The notes: generated by a model from the letters alone, not told the origin. Positions 1 through 11,532 are shown, counted from the stretch's first letter. The stretch is 64,000 bases of DNA from Lasiosphaeria ovina (GCA_033439765.1 JAULSN010000013.1:310001-374000), one strand, 5' to 3'. Program-made: numbers and translations.

Positions 1-63
1 CCGCGCGGAGGCAACTGGGAGGTCATCAACACCATCTCCACCATCGTCGTCAGCAAGTACTGA
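1..63 (+). CDS. 3' end of an upstream gene (partial, unrecognised)
   Basis: An open frame enters from the left edge and stops with TGA at 61-63, giving a short tail ending in ISTIVVSKY. The codons are GC-rich at third positions like the next gene. It is in the same frame as the 639-codon gene that starts 36 bp later, which is unusually close for two fungal genes. One gene with a misplaced exon boundary is possible, but I found no splice pair that keeps frame. The product cannot be named from 20 residues. Confidence 0.4.
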   Translation, partial: PRGGNWEVINTISTIVVSKY

Positions 64-99
64 ATTCTGTTCCTGGGTCTGCTCGGCCGGTACACGCAC

Positions 100-2019
100 A
101 TGGATCGAAACCAAGCGCACCTCGGACAGGAAGACGACCTGGCTCTTGGAGACATCGATGGCACGGGTGGCGACGCAGATGATACGAGGAGCATCGCATC
201 CGAATACATCGTGCCACAGACGCACAAGTCCGCGGCGCTCGGGTCGCTTTTCCGCGTCACGCGCGGGCGGTTCGGCAATTGGGAGCTCTCCAAGGCTGAA
301 CTCCCCGTCATGTACGGCTTCACGGGGCGGTTACAGTCCCTTGGACGGCAAAGAGGAAAATGGGCCGACCACTCGGCGCTCGTATTCTACGGCCGAGGTC
401 CCGGCGACGTGCAGGAAATGCTGCACACTCCGGACTCGACGGCAAATGAGACCGAGGCCACGCCACTGCGGTTTCATTTCTGGCTGGCGAATGGGTTCGT
501 CCCGTTTGGACCTGATGCCAAATACGATGTTCTGTCCATGTTGGATTCGAAGGACCCGAAGAAAATACTTCCAGAACACATTCTTACACAGGAGGGTGTT
601 TCCCGTCGACTGCCACGGCATCGAAGGTTTGCGCTCCAGAAGCTTGGCGTCTCGCAGGAGCTACGAAACAGCGCCATCGCCCTAAACGAGACCTCGTGGA
701 GTGCGTGGCGATGGGTCCCCGCGCCGCCAGCAAGCGAGAATGACAAGACCAGAATCTGGTACGACGTCCCCCACCTCGACGAGCCCAAGTTCGATCTCCA
801 AGATGTCACCAGGGTTCTCCAGGCCCTGTTTTCCGTGGACTGGCACAACTGGGGCTATCTCATCTCGCCGACGGATGACCGCGGCTATTGGTCAAAGATC
901 CTGCATTGCGCTGCGCGTTTTCTTGGGCGGGACAGGGACACGTGGTCTTATCGTGTTTACAATATCGATGTGGGGGGAGGAGACTTTATATCTCACGTTG
1001 TCAATTTCTTCGAGAGTCTTGAATGCGGTGCGAGAGAGAAGGACACCCTAAAAGCCGTATTCGACTGGAGCCCCGCAGTCGGATACCATCCCGTCAAGAC
1101 CAAGGAATATGTCCACTTTGTTATGGCAATTGACGCTCGTATTCCGTCGGGCCTGGAGTGGGCTAAAGTCCCGCTTGGCGCACTGTTTGTCACTAGCACC
1201 GCGTTCAGAGAATCCGTTGCAGCTCTTCTGCGTCCCCTGAATGCTGAGCCACCGAATCCAGAAAACCCAACGCCAGAGGATGCAGAGTCAGAGGATGAAT
1301 ATGCCGACGCATATGGAGGGCGTTCAAGCACTTTGTCCTTTTCAGCTCGCAGTATTGCCCAATCAATATTCTCCCCTCCATCTGACAAGGATTCAGACGA
1401 GGACTCCGAGGCAGGCGACCACTCCGAGTTAGCTCTAGGTCCGGCCGGAGCGGCGGGCGGTGACCAGCAAACTGCTTTGGTCTCCAAGCTTGTCGACATG
1501 GCAGACGGCGAGAGGATACAGAACATGGTCATGGAGAGGTTGATGGTCGAGAAGCTGGAGAAAAAGGTCCGCAAGGATGAGGCTCGGCGCAAAGAGGAAG
1601 AGAAAAAGCTGGAACGAAAGAAGAAGCGAAAGGAGAAAAAGGAGGAGCAGACGAGACAGAAGGAAGAACTAGAGAAGAAGCTGGATACCACTAGTGGTCG
1701 AGCCGTTTGTCGCAATTTCACTTTCGACGTGGTGGGGACAGCGCTCACTATCAGGAGGGAGCACGAGGCGTTGAGGGTAGAGACAACTGAAGACGGTTGG
1801 CCGTTTAGTGTCTGGGAGGAACAGGTGGTGCAGGAGGAGGAGTCAACAACGCTGTTGTTGACTCCGACAGGGGGGAAAATGGGCGGTATTCCGGACAGGG
1901 ACGTGGTGCTCATTGCTCTATGGGCAGCGGCAAGGTGCATCCTGTGGCTCGACTCGGACTCTTCGGCGTCGCTGATGAAATTTGTCAACAAACTTGATCG
2001 CCATGTGTTTGTCATGTGA
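100..2019 (+). CDS. Hypothetical protein with charged coiled coil, 639 aa
   Basis: Intact single-exon gene of unknown function. Residues 1-380 are mixed, soluble-looking sequence rich in Trp and aromatic residues. Residues about 385-470 are acidic and Ser-rich and probably disordered. Residues about 484-530 are an almost pure Lys/Glu/Arg stretch (KKVRKDEARRKEEEKKLERK) that should form a single charged helix or coiled coil. A C-terminal part of about 110 residues (from NFTFDVV to the end) looks like a separate small beta-rich domain. There is no signal peptide or membrane segment. The codons are not RIP-biased although a retrotransposon nest starts only 94 bp past the stop. I do not recognise a family, and the start at 100 is simply the first ATG of the frame. 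Confidence 0.75.
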   Translation: MDRNQAHLGQEDDLALGDIDGTGGDADDTRSIASEYIVPQTHKSAALGSLFRVTRGRFGNWELSKAELPVMYGFTGRLQSLGRQRGKWADHSALVFYGRGPGDVQEMLHTPDSTANETEATPLRFHFWLANGFVPFGPDAKYDVLSMLDSKDPKKILPEHILTQEGVSRRLPRHRRFALQKLGVSQELRNSAIALNETSWSAWRWVPAPPASENDKTRIWYDVPHLDEPKFDLQDVTRVLQALFSVDWHNWGYLISPTDDRGYWSKILHCAARFLGRDRDTWSYRVYNIDVGGGDFISHVVNFFESLECGAREKDTLKAVFDWSPAVGYHPVKTKEYVHFVMAIDARIPSGLEWAKVPLGALFVTSTAFRESVAALLRPLNAEPPNPENPTPEDAESEDEYADAYGGRSSTLSFSARSIAQSIFSPPSDKDSDEDSEAGDHSELALGPAGAAGGDQQTALVSKLVDMADGERIQNMVMERLMVEKLEKKVRKDEARRKEEEKKLERKKKRKEKKEEQTRQKEELEKKLDTTSGRAVCRNFTFDVVGTALTIRREHEALRVETTEDGWPFSVWEEQVVQEEESTTLLLTPTGGKMGGIPDRDVVLIALWAAARCILWLDSDSSASLMKFVNKLDRHVFVM

Positions 2020-2112
2020 AAGTTGAAATAGTAGCCCGACCCCGGTAGTCTCAAACTCAGGCTAATACTATGCCTAGACTTAAGCCTACCACAGCGCCTT
2101 AGAAAGAGAAAC

Positions 2113-2285
2113 TGTTGGGAGGAAAGGTAAGGACTGGATTGCTTGGAGGAAGTCTAGCTATCTGGGCCACAGCGGAATATATATGTGGAAGTGATGGCCT
2201 GGACCGGTGGATCCCATATCCACTTATGCCTCGGCTTGAGGGCATCAGGCCGGGGTCCGGCCTGATCCCTGCTAGCCTGGCCACA
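2113..2285 (-). repeat. Copia-1 3' LTR
   Basis: 173-bp repeat starting TG and ending CA on both strands, identical by eye to 35674-35846. It is the 3' LTR because the RNase H end and polypurine tract lie directly to its right on the minus strand. Confidence 0.93.
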
Positions 2286-2299
2286 CACCCCCTCAGGCC
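2286..2299 (-). other. Copia-1 polypurine tract
   Basis: The minus strand reads GGCCTGAGGGGGTG directly before the LTR's TGTGGCC, the expected position of the plus-strand DNA primer. Confidence 0.75.
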
Positions 2300-2453
2300 A
2301 GAATCTTCCAAGTGAGGCTGTAAAATGTGTCTAAATATAGTGTGGTGATAATTCCTTGGTGTTGAGTGTGTATTCGGGAAGTTCCGCTTAGCTAGCCTTC
2401 CAATTAGTATTTTCATCGTAAAATGGCCTTTCTACCCCCTTAAGCCTTTATCG

Positions 2454-3174
2454 TTAGTTATTGACTAGCCAGGGCACCTTATATGCCTCCATTCCTAGTA
2501 TTCTAACGAAATGAGCGTATTTTTCTATACTAAGCGGCTTTGTAAGACCGTCTACAGCCATCTCGGTCCCGGGGATGTGAGTCACGTTAATCATGCCTTT
2601 CTTGACCCTGTTAATGATCCATTTGTACCGTATATCGATATAGCGAGTGCGGGCTATATTAAGGGGGTTCATAACGTTAATCTTGGCGTTCATGCTGTTA
2701 GTAAATAACATAATAGGAAGTGGTTAGTATACCCCGAAGTCCTTGAGTAGTTTATTAATCCACTAGGCGGACTATAAGGCGGGTATGAGGTTCGTAAACT
2801 CTGCCTTAGTAGTACTATATGCTATATAGGTCTGCTTCTTCGTCTTCTAGTATACCGGGTAGCCGGCTAGGAAAACGACGTAGGCGCCGGTGGAGTAGCG
2901 ATATAGAAGGTCGTCGGCGAAGGAGGCATCGGCATAGGTTATAAAGCTTATATTATTAAGGTTAAGGTTATAATTGTATATAAGGGTTAAGTACTTAGTA
3001 CCCTTTAGGTAGCGAAATAGGTGCTTTATAACTTATAGGTATTCCTTAGAAGGGCCGCTATTACCTTTATATAGCCTAGAGATAGTATAGGCGATATCAG
3101 GTCTTATATTATATATAAGGAAGTTTAGGGAGCCGGTCTTCTTAATATAGGCCTTTATTTCTTCATAGAGAGGG
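2454..3174 (-). pseudogene. Copia-1 RNase H end of pol (fragment)
   Basis: Minus-strand frame ending at 2454 contains HIPGTEMAVDGLTKPL, the conserved C-terminus of Copia RNase H. Further upstream (to 3174) lie more RNase H and RT-tail codons with stops caused by CAG/CAA to TAG/TAA changes. The fragment stops at 3174 where Gypsy-A is inserted and resumes at 22386. Confidence 0.85.
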
Positions 3175-3438
3175 TGTAAGAGAGGGCAGGTACGCCTGAT
3201 CAAGGTGGTCACAATGTAGGCAAGAAGAAGGGCGAGCAATGAGTGGCATTGGTGTAAGACTTCAACCTGGCCCTCGCAAAGGAAGGTGGGCGAGGGCCGC
3301 TGCTTATATACATGCTCAGGGGCTCCGTTCCTTGTGACGGCAGTAGCTGTGCCAACTGGCAGTGGTCTGGCTAGTTGGTGATAGGTGGTGGGCGCATACA
3401 AAGGTGTGCGTACGTGCTTGGGGTGCTCTTTCCTTACA
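3175..3438 (-). repeat. Gypsy-A 3' LTR
   Basis: 264-bp LTR paired with 22122-22385. It still contains many CA and TG dinucleotides, unlike the internal coding region. Confidence 0.92.
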
Positions 3439-3454
3439 ACTATCCCCCCCCCCG
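3439..3454 (-). other. Gypsy-A polypurine tract
   Basis: The run of C after ACTAT is read on the minus strand as CTACGGGGGGGGGG directly before the 3' LTR. Confidence 0.75.
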
Positions 3455-3517
3455 TAGATCGACGTCCTCGTCGATCTTGAACCTTATCTGTTGTCCTCCC
3501 TCCAACAAGAGCAAAAG

Positions 3518-3590
3518 CGCCGCGGTAGTATAGTGGTTAATACCCTAGTATCTTTGCTAGAGGTCGGGGGTTCGAATCCTCCTCGGGGTA
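3518..3590 (+). tRNA. tRNA-like sequence (degenerate, probably a pseudo-tRNA) inside Gypsy-A
   Basis: A D-arm-like stretch (TAGTATAGTGGTTA) and a complete T-arm (GGGGG, TTCGAAT, CCTCC) are spaced as in a tRNA and carry box A- and box B-like motifs. The 5' half resembles the tRNA-Asp/Glu type. The anticodon arm is short and imperfect (CTAG/CTAG), and the acceptor strands GCCGCGG and TCGGGGT do not pair, so a functional tRNA is unlikely. It lies between the polypurine tract and the end of pol in the 3' untranslated part of Gypsy-A. Confidence 0.4.
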
Positions 3591-3599
3591 TCTTGGTTC

Positions 3600-6500
3600 A
3601 TGGGCACTACCTGCGGGTCGTGCTCGTGGATCAATGACTTTTTAGTTATTCCACTTCCTATGCCTTTGTTTTGCTTTTTTCTCGTATCGTTACAGCACCT
3701 TCTATACGTTGGCCAAGTGTTCCCTAGGTTCCCAGGTGTTGTATTCTACTGGCCAGCCTGCTTATTTGACTAGGAACCTTTTTCGTTCTCCTTCATCCTT
3801 GTGTTCCACGATATCTTCTACTTCCCACTCCTCCTCTCCTTCTACTAGCTCTAGTAGTAGTAGTACCTTCTGGCCTTCGGCTACCGACCACTTTTCTAAT
3901 AGGGAGACTGGGAAGACATCATAGAGCCGGGCGTACTTGGCTGGTAGTTCGACCCGGTATACTTACGTGCCGATCCTTTCCGTGATCTTGATTGGGATGA
4001 ACCTTAGTGCTAGCTTCCTTCCTGCCTTGAATCGGAAATTCTGTATAGAGAGTCCAACTATCTCTCCTACTTCGAATTCGATCTACTAGTATCGTGCGTC
4101 GTAGTATTTCTTCTAGGAGTCTACTGCCTTCTGCTAGTGGTAGTACAACCTCTCCCTCAGGTGTACTAGCTTGCTCAGCCGCTCGTGAACCCCTTGTACC
4201 TTTAGCTGTGTAGAGGGTACGTAATGCGCCATCCGAGGATTATAGCCGTATAGGGCCTCGAACGGGCTCGCTCCGATGGTTGCGTGTACGCTATTGTTGT
4301 ACGTAAACTCCGCTTCGTAGAGTAGTGGTGCCTACTAGGCCTCTTCGTCGGTAAAGCACCTTAAATAGTACTATAGGCTTTAGTATGTTCGTTCCGACTG
4401 GCTATCGGTCTACGGGTAGTAGGCTATTGAGAGCCTCTGCTTGACTTGGCGAGCTTTGGAGAGCTCTACCTAGAAATTACTAGTTAATAGGGAATCTCGG
4501 TCGGAGACTATACCTATTAGTATACTAAATCGGCATTCCATATACTCGTAGAGTAGCTGGGCTAATTCGGCTACCGTAACCATAGTAGTAGTTAGGATAA
4601 AGAGCGCGGTTTTCGTAAACCGGTCCATAACTACCAGGATGGTATCTACGATACGGTCCTTATACTAGTAAGGGGGTAGCTTCGTAATAAAATCTAAGCT
4701 AATCTCTTCGAAAGGTTGGGTAGGTAGTAGTAAGGAGCTGAGCTTCCCGTATGGCTTGTGCCTTGGTTATCGGTTACCGAGGTATACCTGGTACTATTTT
4801 GTATAAGCTTATACTTCTATATCTAGATTTTCCTAGTGGAATCTTCGCTTTAATAGGTCCACTATCTTATAGCTCCCAAAATACCCGGCTCTAGGGTTAT
4901 CGTAGTATAAGCGTATTAGCTCTCTTCGTACTGCTGGCGCTACTAGGATTACCAGCCTACCTTTATATCGGAGGGCCCCCTTATTATTAATACTATCGTT
5001 TCCTAGCCTACCCTGGAACCTAGTACCTATACGCCTTATATTATTATTCCCTGGTTTCCCTATAGGCCTAGTACCCGCGTTATTAACGCTATTATTTCCT
5101 GGTCTACCCTAGAATCTAGTACCTATACGCGTATTGTTATTCCCTAGTTTCCCTATGGGCCTAGTACCCGCGTTTCTTTAATCCTCGAGCACCTCCTTAA
5201 TACGGCTTCTATATTCGAGATCCCCTTTCTATAGGGCGATAATCGACCTATAGAATCTATACCTAGGATCCTATTCCTTAGCTGCCTTACCGGCGTAAAC
5301 CTCTGCCGTAACCGCGTAAGGAATTAATAGGTCGGTACCCTAAGCGTCTAGCTTTAGTTACCCCTCGACCCTCTAATCTAACCGCCCCGGCGAGATCGTC
5401 TACTCTGGCGAGTCCGTAGTAGTTCTCCTAGTACGGCGTCCTAGCCCCTCCGTCGGGGTGCTTCCGTCCCGCTAGTAGCTCCTTTCCCGGGGCTCCGCTT
5501 TATTAAACGCTACGCGTCCGGTGGCCCCGAGGGCAAAGCGCGTTATAGCCGAAACCCTAGCCATACCTTTAACTCGAGGATATTAAAGGGTCTATTTAAC
5601 TCGTCTCACCGCTCTACGGTACTTCCAGGAGTACGACTTCTTCTATACCCCGGCCTTAATCTAGGCTACGATTGCCCTTACTACTACTAGTAACTCCCTA
5701 GCTAACTATAGCTTCTTCGTTAAGGTGGGTAATATATCGTCGTAGGTAATCTCTCCTACTATATAGTCCGGTCTTCTTGAAAGGGGGTCGGCGGGGTTAG
5801 TAGCCCTAGGTCGATATTCGAGGTCGAAATCGAAAGGAGATAGGCGGTATACCTATCTAGCTAAGCGGCCCTTAAGGTCTCGGGCTAGGGCTACGATTAC
5901 CCCTTTTAAGGCCTCGTAATCGGTGAGAACTACGAACCTCTAGTCGGTGCCGCCTAGGTAGTAGCCCTAGTACTCGAGGGACTCGATAATAGCGATGAAT
6001 TCCTTCTACCCGGTGGCCCACCGGAGCTCGGCATCGGTGAGCTTCCTTAACTAGTAGGCTATAGGGCGCTATTAAGAGTCGATTAGCTATAAGAGGATCC
6101 TGGAGATCGCCTTATTACTAGTATCGGTCTCGACTTTAGTCTAGCGGGTTGGATCCTAGTAGGTAAGGAAACCTACTTAACTAAACGCTACTTTGAGGTA
6201 GTTAAAGGCGGTATCGGCCTCTAGTGGCCATCGGAAAGGGTTAGTAGCCTCTCCTTTTAGTAGTACGGTGATAGGGGCTATAATCCTAGAATACCCCTAG
6301 ATAAACCGGCGGTAGAAGTTGGCGAATCCGAGGAAGACTTATATCTCTCGTATTAACTAGGGTACGGGCCATTCTTAGATTGCCTTAACCCGTTCGAGGT
6401 CTATTAAGATACCTTGGTAGTTAATAATGAAGCCTAGGAACTCGACTTAGTCCTAGTAGAAGGAGTATTTTAACCGTTTAGCGAAGAGCTAGGCTTGTTC

Positions 6501-8849
6501 GAGACGGTCGAGTACCTCTAGGATATAGCGGGTATGCTCCTTATAGGTGGTGGAGTAGATAAGGATATTATCGAGGTAAACGATACAAAATATATCTACT
6601 AGGCCGGCTAAGGCCCTATTGATATAGGCTTGGAAGGTGGCCGGCGCGTTAGTTAAGCCGAACGGTATAATAGTATATTCGAATTAGCTATAGCGGGTCT
6701 TGAAGGCTATCTTCTATTAATCGGTCTTACGGATCCGGATCCGGTAGTAGGTATCCTTAAGGTCGAGCTTGGTGAAGAACCGGGTACCTATAAGGCGGTC
6801 TATAAGGTCGCTAATAAGTGGTAGAGGGTACCGGTTCTTAATAGTAATCTTATTTAGGCCCCGGTAGTCGACGCACAAGCGTATAGTTCCATCCTTCTTA
6901 GGGACGAAAATAACTAGGGCTCTAGTAGGGCTACTACTTTCTACGATACGGCCGTTAGCGAGGTTCTCCTGGATATAGAGAGCTAGTTCGTCCAATTGGG
7001 CTTAACCAAGGGGATAAATATAGCCCTACGGCGGTATAGACCCCTCTATAAGATCGATATAGTACTCGGCTCCTTCGAGGGTATTGGGCTCCCGAGATAC
7101 TTGTTCCGAGAAGACGGCTAAGCGGTATACGAGCTCCGGGGGTAAAGGTTCTGGGTTTGGCTCCTATATCGGGCCGTCGAGGGTATCGATATAGTCCTCC
7201 TCGGGCCCGATAACTACGTTAGAGACTATGGCCGTAAAGGCGGGTACGCCGTCAAGGACGTCTCGGGCGAATTCCCCCGGTAGGATCTCCGAGTAACGGC
7301 CCTATTCGAAGGCGTTGAGGGCGGTATAAAGAACCACGCCCTCTAATCCCATACCCGGGTTCCCCTATAGTATTAGTGGGGCCCCCTTTAGCCGCTTGAC
7401 CCCGTAGAAGAATTGAGATACGGTACGGGGGTTCCCGTATATATTAGTAAGTTGGAGAGTAAGGTGGAAAATGCCGTAGTTCTTAATCCGGCTACCGTTA
7501 GGGTTAATAAGCTACGGTAGGTCGAGGCCTTCGGCCTCCGGGAGTATGGGGATATGATATACCCGGCAGAACCAGTAATCTACGTAATTAACTTGGGCCC
7601 CTATATCGGTATTAATAACCACCGTTAGTAGTACGGCCTTCTGGCCACGGCGTTAGGAGCGAGTGCTACCTTAGATGGTAAAGGTAGGGCCCGGCTTTAC
7701 CCCCTTAAAGATGGCCTGGGTAGATCGATCGGGGTCGTCGTTTACCGCCTCTCGTTTTCCGAGTCGTCTTCTAAGTCGGAGGGTTCCGGATATAGGTTAC
7801 CGGGGTCCTCACTATTCTCCGTACTGATATTCTGGATCCTAGTATCCGAGCCCGGTAGGGCCGTAGTACGTGGGAGGGTACATTGGCGTTGTACGTATCC
7901 TAGCTTGCTATAGTTATAGTACGTAATCGGCTCTCTAGTATGGAGAAGGGCCTACGCGTTGGACCCGGTGACTGGTTGTATTGGGGTGGGAGGTGTATCC
8001 TTTATTGGCAGATCCCGGAGTTCCCTTCGTTAGATCCGGGCTTTATCGTGGCGGGGCCCGGAGTAAGCTTCCTCCGTAGTACGTGGTAGTTTCCGGGCTT
8101 TATCGAGGCTAGTGGGGGAGCCTATCCGCTTTCGGTAAGTTTCTTTATCGTTACCGTTCCGTAGGTAGGACCGGGTTAACTAGATACGTTCGTACTATTC
8201 GGTATAGTCCTTTACTGAGGTGACGTTAGGGACGGCCTCGGCGTATCGGCTATAGTAAAAACGGTCTAGTTTGATCCAATAGTCCCGTACTATAAAGGGG
8301 CTTTCGGTATCCATTCCGGGGAGTCGTCTAACTAGGGCGGCCTACTCTCTATAGAACTCCTAGGGTGATCTCCCGCGTTAGGTATAAACCAACTAGTCTT
8401 TGTATGCCTGGACTTCTCCGGTCTTGCTACTAAGGTAGTCCGAAGTAACGTAGTCCTTGAATTCCTACTATACGATTCGTTCGAAGTCCCCGTCGTGGAG
8501 CTGCTTCTAGTAAGCCCGCTATTGTTACTACGTTTCCGGCTCTATCCAGGTACTGGCCTATTGGACTTGGAGCTATTGAGGTCGGTCTTAGCGTATAGCG
8601 TTTCCTTATTCCACGGCTTATAGCTAGTCTTCCCTATCCTGGAACGAGGCATTAACCCTTAGCTTACTAACCGCGTAGGTAGGGGGGCGGTCGTCTTTCG
8701 GCCGGGATAGGCCTCCTTGAGGTCCTAGGTTAGCCAGAGTAGTTCCAAGGTTACCTAGGCCGGCAGAAAAGTTGGTCATCGCCTATAACATTAAGGCTTG
8801 GAACTACTGGGGATCCATGCTAGTAGAGGGCGTAGGAGAGTCCTGTACG
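3600..8849 (-). pseudogene. Gypsy-A gag-pol remnant
   Basis: Minus-strand gag-pol, gag at the high-coordinate end. The best preserved stretch (6717-6995) is a chromovirus-like reverse transcriptase with [28 protein letters not shown] and [16 protein letters not shown]. The RT active site at 6567-6578 reads YLDN instead of YxDD. Integrase-like sequence follows at about 4100-5000. Stops are almost all TAG/TAA at former CAG/CAA codons. From about 4100 to 8800 CA and TG are nearly absent; the 3600-3950 end is much less mutated. Gypsy-B interrupts it after 8849. Confidence 0.85.
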
Positions 8850-8854
8850 GGGTC

Positions 8855-9098
8855 TGTGAAGGCAGGCACATACAAGAGGCGAGGCTGCAAGTAAATAGTG
8901 ACTAGATTCGTAGATAACTAAGCTAAAGAAAGGAAAAGGAAAAGAAGAAGCCTGCGTGCCCTGCAGGCTGGCAGTTTTGTGGTGGTGTGCGGGGTCGTGG
9001 CCCTAGTCCCGATTGGGAGGAGTGGGGCCTTCACATCAGGGCTTGCAGCTAGGGCATGGTTGCGGTACTACGGACCTCAGTTCGGCCGTGCCGTGATA
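8855..9098 (-). repeat. Gypsy-B 3' LTR
   Basis: 244-bp LTR paired with 21748-21991. It contains a long GA-rich tract (AAAGAAAGGAAAAGGAAAAG) and retains CA/TG dinucleotides. Confidence 0.92.
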
Positions 9099-9114
9099 TT
9101 ACCCCCCCCTCCCG
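9099..9114 (-). other. Gypsy-B polypurine tract
   Basis: The minus strand reads CGCGGGAGGGGGGGTAA directly before the 3' LTR. Confidence 0.75.
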
Positions 9115-10566
9115 CGCGTAGGGTCCTTTATTCATGAAGAATAAAAAATATTGGATCGCGTAGGGCTCGAACTTGTGATTACTTCTTCCTTATTAATCTT
9201 CGTAGCTTACGCTCGCCCGTATTAACGGGTCTATTATCGTTATCGTGGTCGTCGGCTATCTTATCGGCTATATATATGGTTGTCTATTACTATAGGCGCT
9301 TTGGCGGCCCTACTAGGTCGGGGTATTGTTCGTGGAACTCGTGTAGCTTCGCGGGGGCGTTCTTGAAGTTCCTAGCTAGGTACTACGTCGGATCTGGGTC
9401 CTAGCCTCTCCATTATACTTAGTACTCGAGGCGGCCGTGTGTTATTCTTGAGGTTAATATACGGTCGACTTCCTATTCTTCCTCCTTATTAACCGTCTCT
9501 AAGGGATTCTCTGCTTCTTATCCTGGTAGTGGGTTATTAGTATAACGCTTGAGCCTATCTATATAGAATATATCTATTACCTTCTAGCTAGTAGGAACCT
9601 CTAATCTATAGGAGTATCTAACTATCTCGACGATCCGATAGTGCTATCGTATAAGGGGGAAATCTAGCTTGTCGCTAGGTCTATCCGTAGACTAATTCTT
9701 CTTAATAATAAATACTCTATCGCTAGTGCCGAAGTCCGGTTCCCGGCGATGTTTATTAGCTTAGTTAACCTATACTTGTTATGCCTTTTGGATTATCTCC
9801 CTAGCGTAGTCGACGTACTTCTATATCGTTCTTAGAGTATCCTAGGCGTCTTCCCTATTTAGCTTCTCCCTAGTTAGTAAGCCCGCTAGCTTAGTACGTT
9901 TAGTCCAATCGTACTAGGTGGGCATTTCGAATCCGAATAGCACCTCGTAAGGTTCTATTCCCGTACTAGCGTACGGTAGGCTATTTTGGGCGAAGTCTAT
10001 AGCGGGGATCGCTCTTGACTAGTTATCTTAGTAGTAGTTCACGAACGGTCGAAGTCGTTATTTAAGGTATTGGTTCATAATCTCGACTTGGCCCGTAGTT
10101 TGGGAATACCCTAAGGAAGATAACTTCTACTTAATTCCTAGGATCTTAGATACTTCGTCTATAAAGTCTACGATGAATTAGGGTCCCCTATCGCTAATTA
10201 TTTCGTCGGGGAGTCTAAGGATTCTAAAGGGTCCTTCGTAGTATATTAGGGTAATATCCTTAGCCGTAGCGGAGTCCCTATAAGGGATTATCCAGGCGGC
10301 CTTACTTAGCCTATTAATTACCACTAGGGCGTTATTCTTAGTATACTTATCCTCGGGCATCTTGTAGAAGTCTACTACTAGGGACCTCTATCTACGAAGG
10401 GGTACTGGGAGGGGCTTAAGGAGGCCCGGGGTCTTACTACGGGGCTTCTTATTAGATTGGTATAGGTAGTTCTCGACGAATCGGTCGACTAATCCTATTA
10501 GCCGGGGCTACTAATAAAGTTTCGAGACTATTCGGCGGGTCTTATTTCTCCCGGGGTATATGGAGG
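9115..10566 (-). pseudogene. Gypsy-B integrase part of pol (3' fragment)
   Basis: Minus-strand frame 10178-10360 gives integrase core sequence (ALVVINRLSKAAWIIPY, then LPDEIISDRGP, where the second D is a catalytic DDE position). Downstream integrase and C-terminal sequence to about 9150 is heavily RIP-mutated. The frame is cut at 10566 by Copia-2 and continues at 16961. Confidence 0.8.
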
Positions 10567-10805
10567 GTATCTGTTAAAGTATGGCTAGTTACTAGGGTTG
10601 TAGGTCCTGAAGTGCAGGGCACTGCAGTAGCTGTGTTGGAGTTGTGAGTGTTGTGGCTGTTGTGTGGTGCTGAGGGCGCTATACCTAGATTGTTTACTTT
10701 GCCCCACAGCACCCTCTCGAAACCCCTATACGTCTTGGCACACGTAAGACAAGCCCACTAGAAGACTATAGAATACAGAGCTGTCTACGAAGCCTGTGGG
10801 CCTCT

Positions 10806-10819
10806 AGAACCTTCTAGAG
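10806..10819 (+). promoter_or_regulatory. Heat-shock-element-like site in Copia-2 U3
   Basis: AGAACCTTCTAGAG matches alternating GAA/TTC units spaced by two bases, about 80 bp upstream of the TATA box. It is present in all three LTR copies. Function is inferred from motif and position only. Confidence 0.35.
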
Positions 10820-10896
10820 AGCCCACCTTAGGTCTATATAGACCTGTCCTTTCTCTTAGATAGATTTCCTTAAGTAAGCAAGCCTCTTGTTGTGAG

Positions 10897-10904
10897 TATA
10901 AAAG
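10897..10904 (+). promoter_or_regulatory. TATA box of Copia-2 LTR promoter
   Basis: TATAAAAG lies 325 bp into the 746-bp LTR, a plausible U3 position with transcription starting about 30 bp on. The 3' LTR has the same box at 16535-16542 and the solo LTR at 25948-25955 on the other strand. Confidence 0.6.
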
Positions 10905-11317
10905 AAAGCAACAAGCAAGCATTGCACTCACCACTCTTTGTACTATACTTCTATAATACAACTCCTCTCCGTCTTCTTCAGCACCCACAGTTGGTCCCGA
11001 AGACCCTGACTGCAGGGCAGAGTCCCCTACAGCCTACGAGGTAGACTGCTGAGCAGAGTCCTCACAGTCTGAGTGGCAGGCCTGTAGCAGAGTTCTACAG
11101 ACCTGTAGTCAGTCAGCCTGCTTCCCTCAGTGCCTTGCAGAAGCACTGTTGTATCGGACCGTAGGGCACAGCTCCCTACAGTCTACCCTGCACTTGATCG
11201 ACCTACCCTGCACTTAGTTCCCGATATACGCTACACGCCTTGCTTCCGCTGCGCCTGCTGCCCTGCGCACCCTGTATAGGTGCTGAGTTCAGGCCTATAC
11301 AGGAACGTAGTTCAACA

Positions 11318-11332
11318 GGTTATGAGCCCGGG
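11318..11332 (+). other. Copia-2 primer-binding site (half-tRNA iMet type)
   Basis: GGTTATGAGCCCGGG follows the 5' LTR directly. It is complementary to the anticodon-stem region of initiator tRNA-Met (…GGGCTCATAACC), the internal half-tRNA priming known from Drosophila copia and yeast Ty5, rather than to a tRNA 3' end. Confidence 0.75.
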
Positions 11333-11532
11333 TCAGTAGCTACTACCCGGGATCTCTCGCCCTTAGCGTTCGACGACTAAGTACACCTTTCGGATCGATC
11401 CAGGCCAGCCCACAGGCTGTAAGTCCTACCCTTCGGCACACTCAGGAGGGCACAGTACCCCTGAACCCCTATTCTTCAGGCTACCAACAGGTCTTTCTGC
11501 GCTTCAGACCCGCCTGAATCAAGTTATCTACT

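Larger units (their letters stand above)
10572..11317 (+). repeat. Copia-2 5' LTR
   Basis: 746-bp LTR, TGTTAAAG..TTCAACA. The 3' half carries imperfect repeats of a GCAGAGTCC..ACAG-type unit. Same family as 16210-16955 and, inverted, 25535-26280. The short frame of 67 codons antisense in each LTR is a shadow. Confidence 0.96.

Noticed and set aside
10785..10988. 67-codon minus-strand frame starting MGAEEDGEE, repeated at 16423-16626 and 25864-26067
   Set aside because: It is simply part of the Copia-2 LTR present three times, antisense to the LTR promoter; no family or conservation beyond the repeat.
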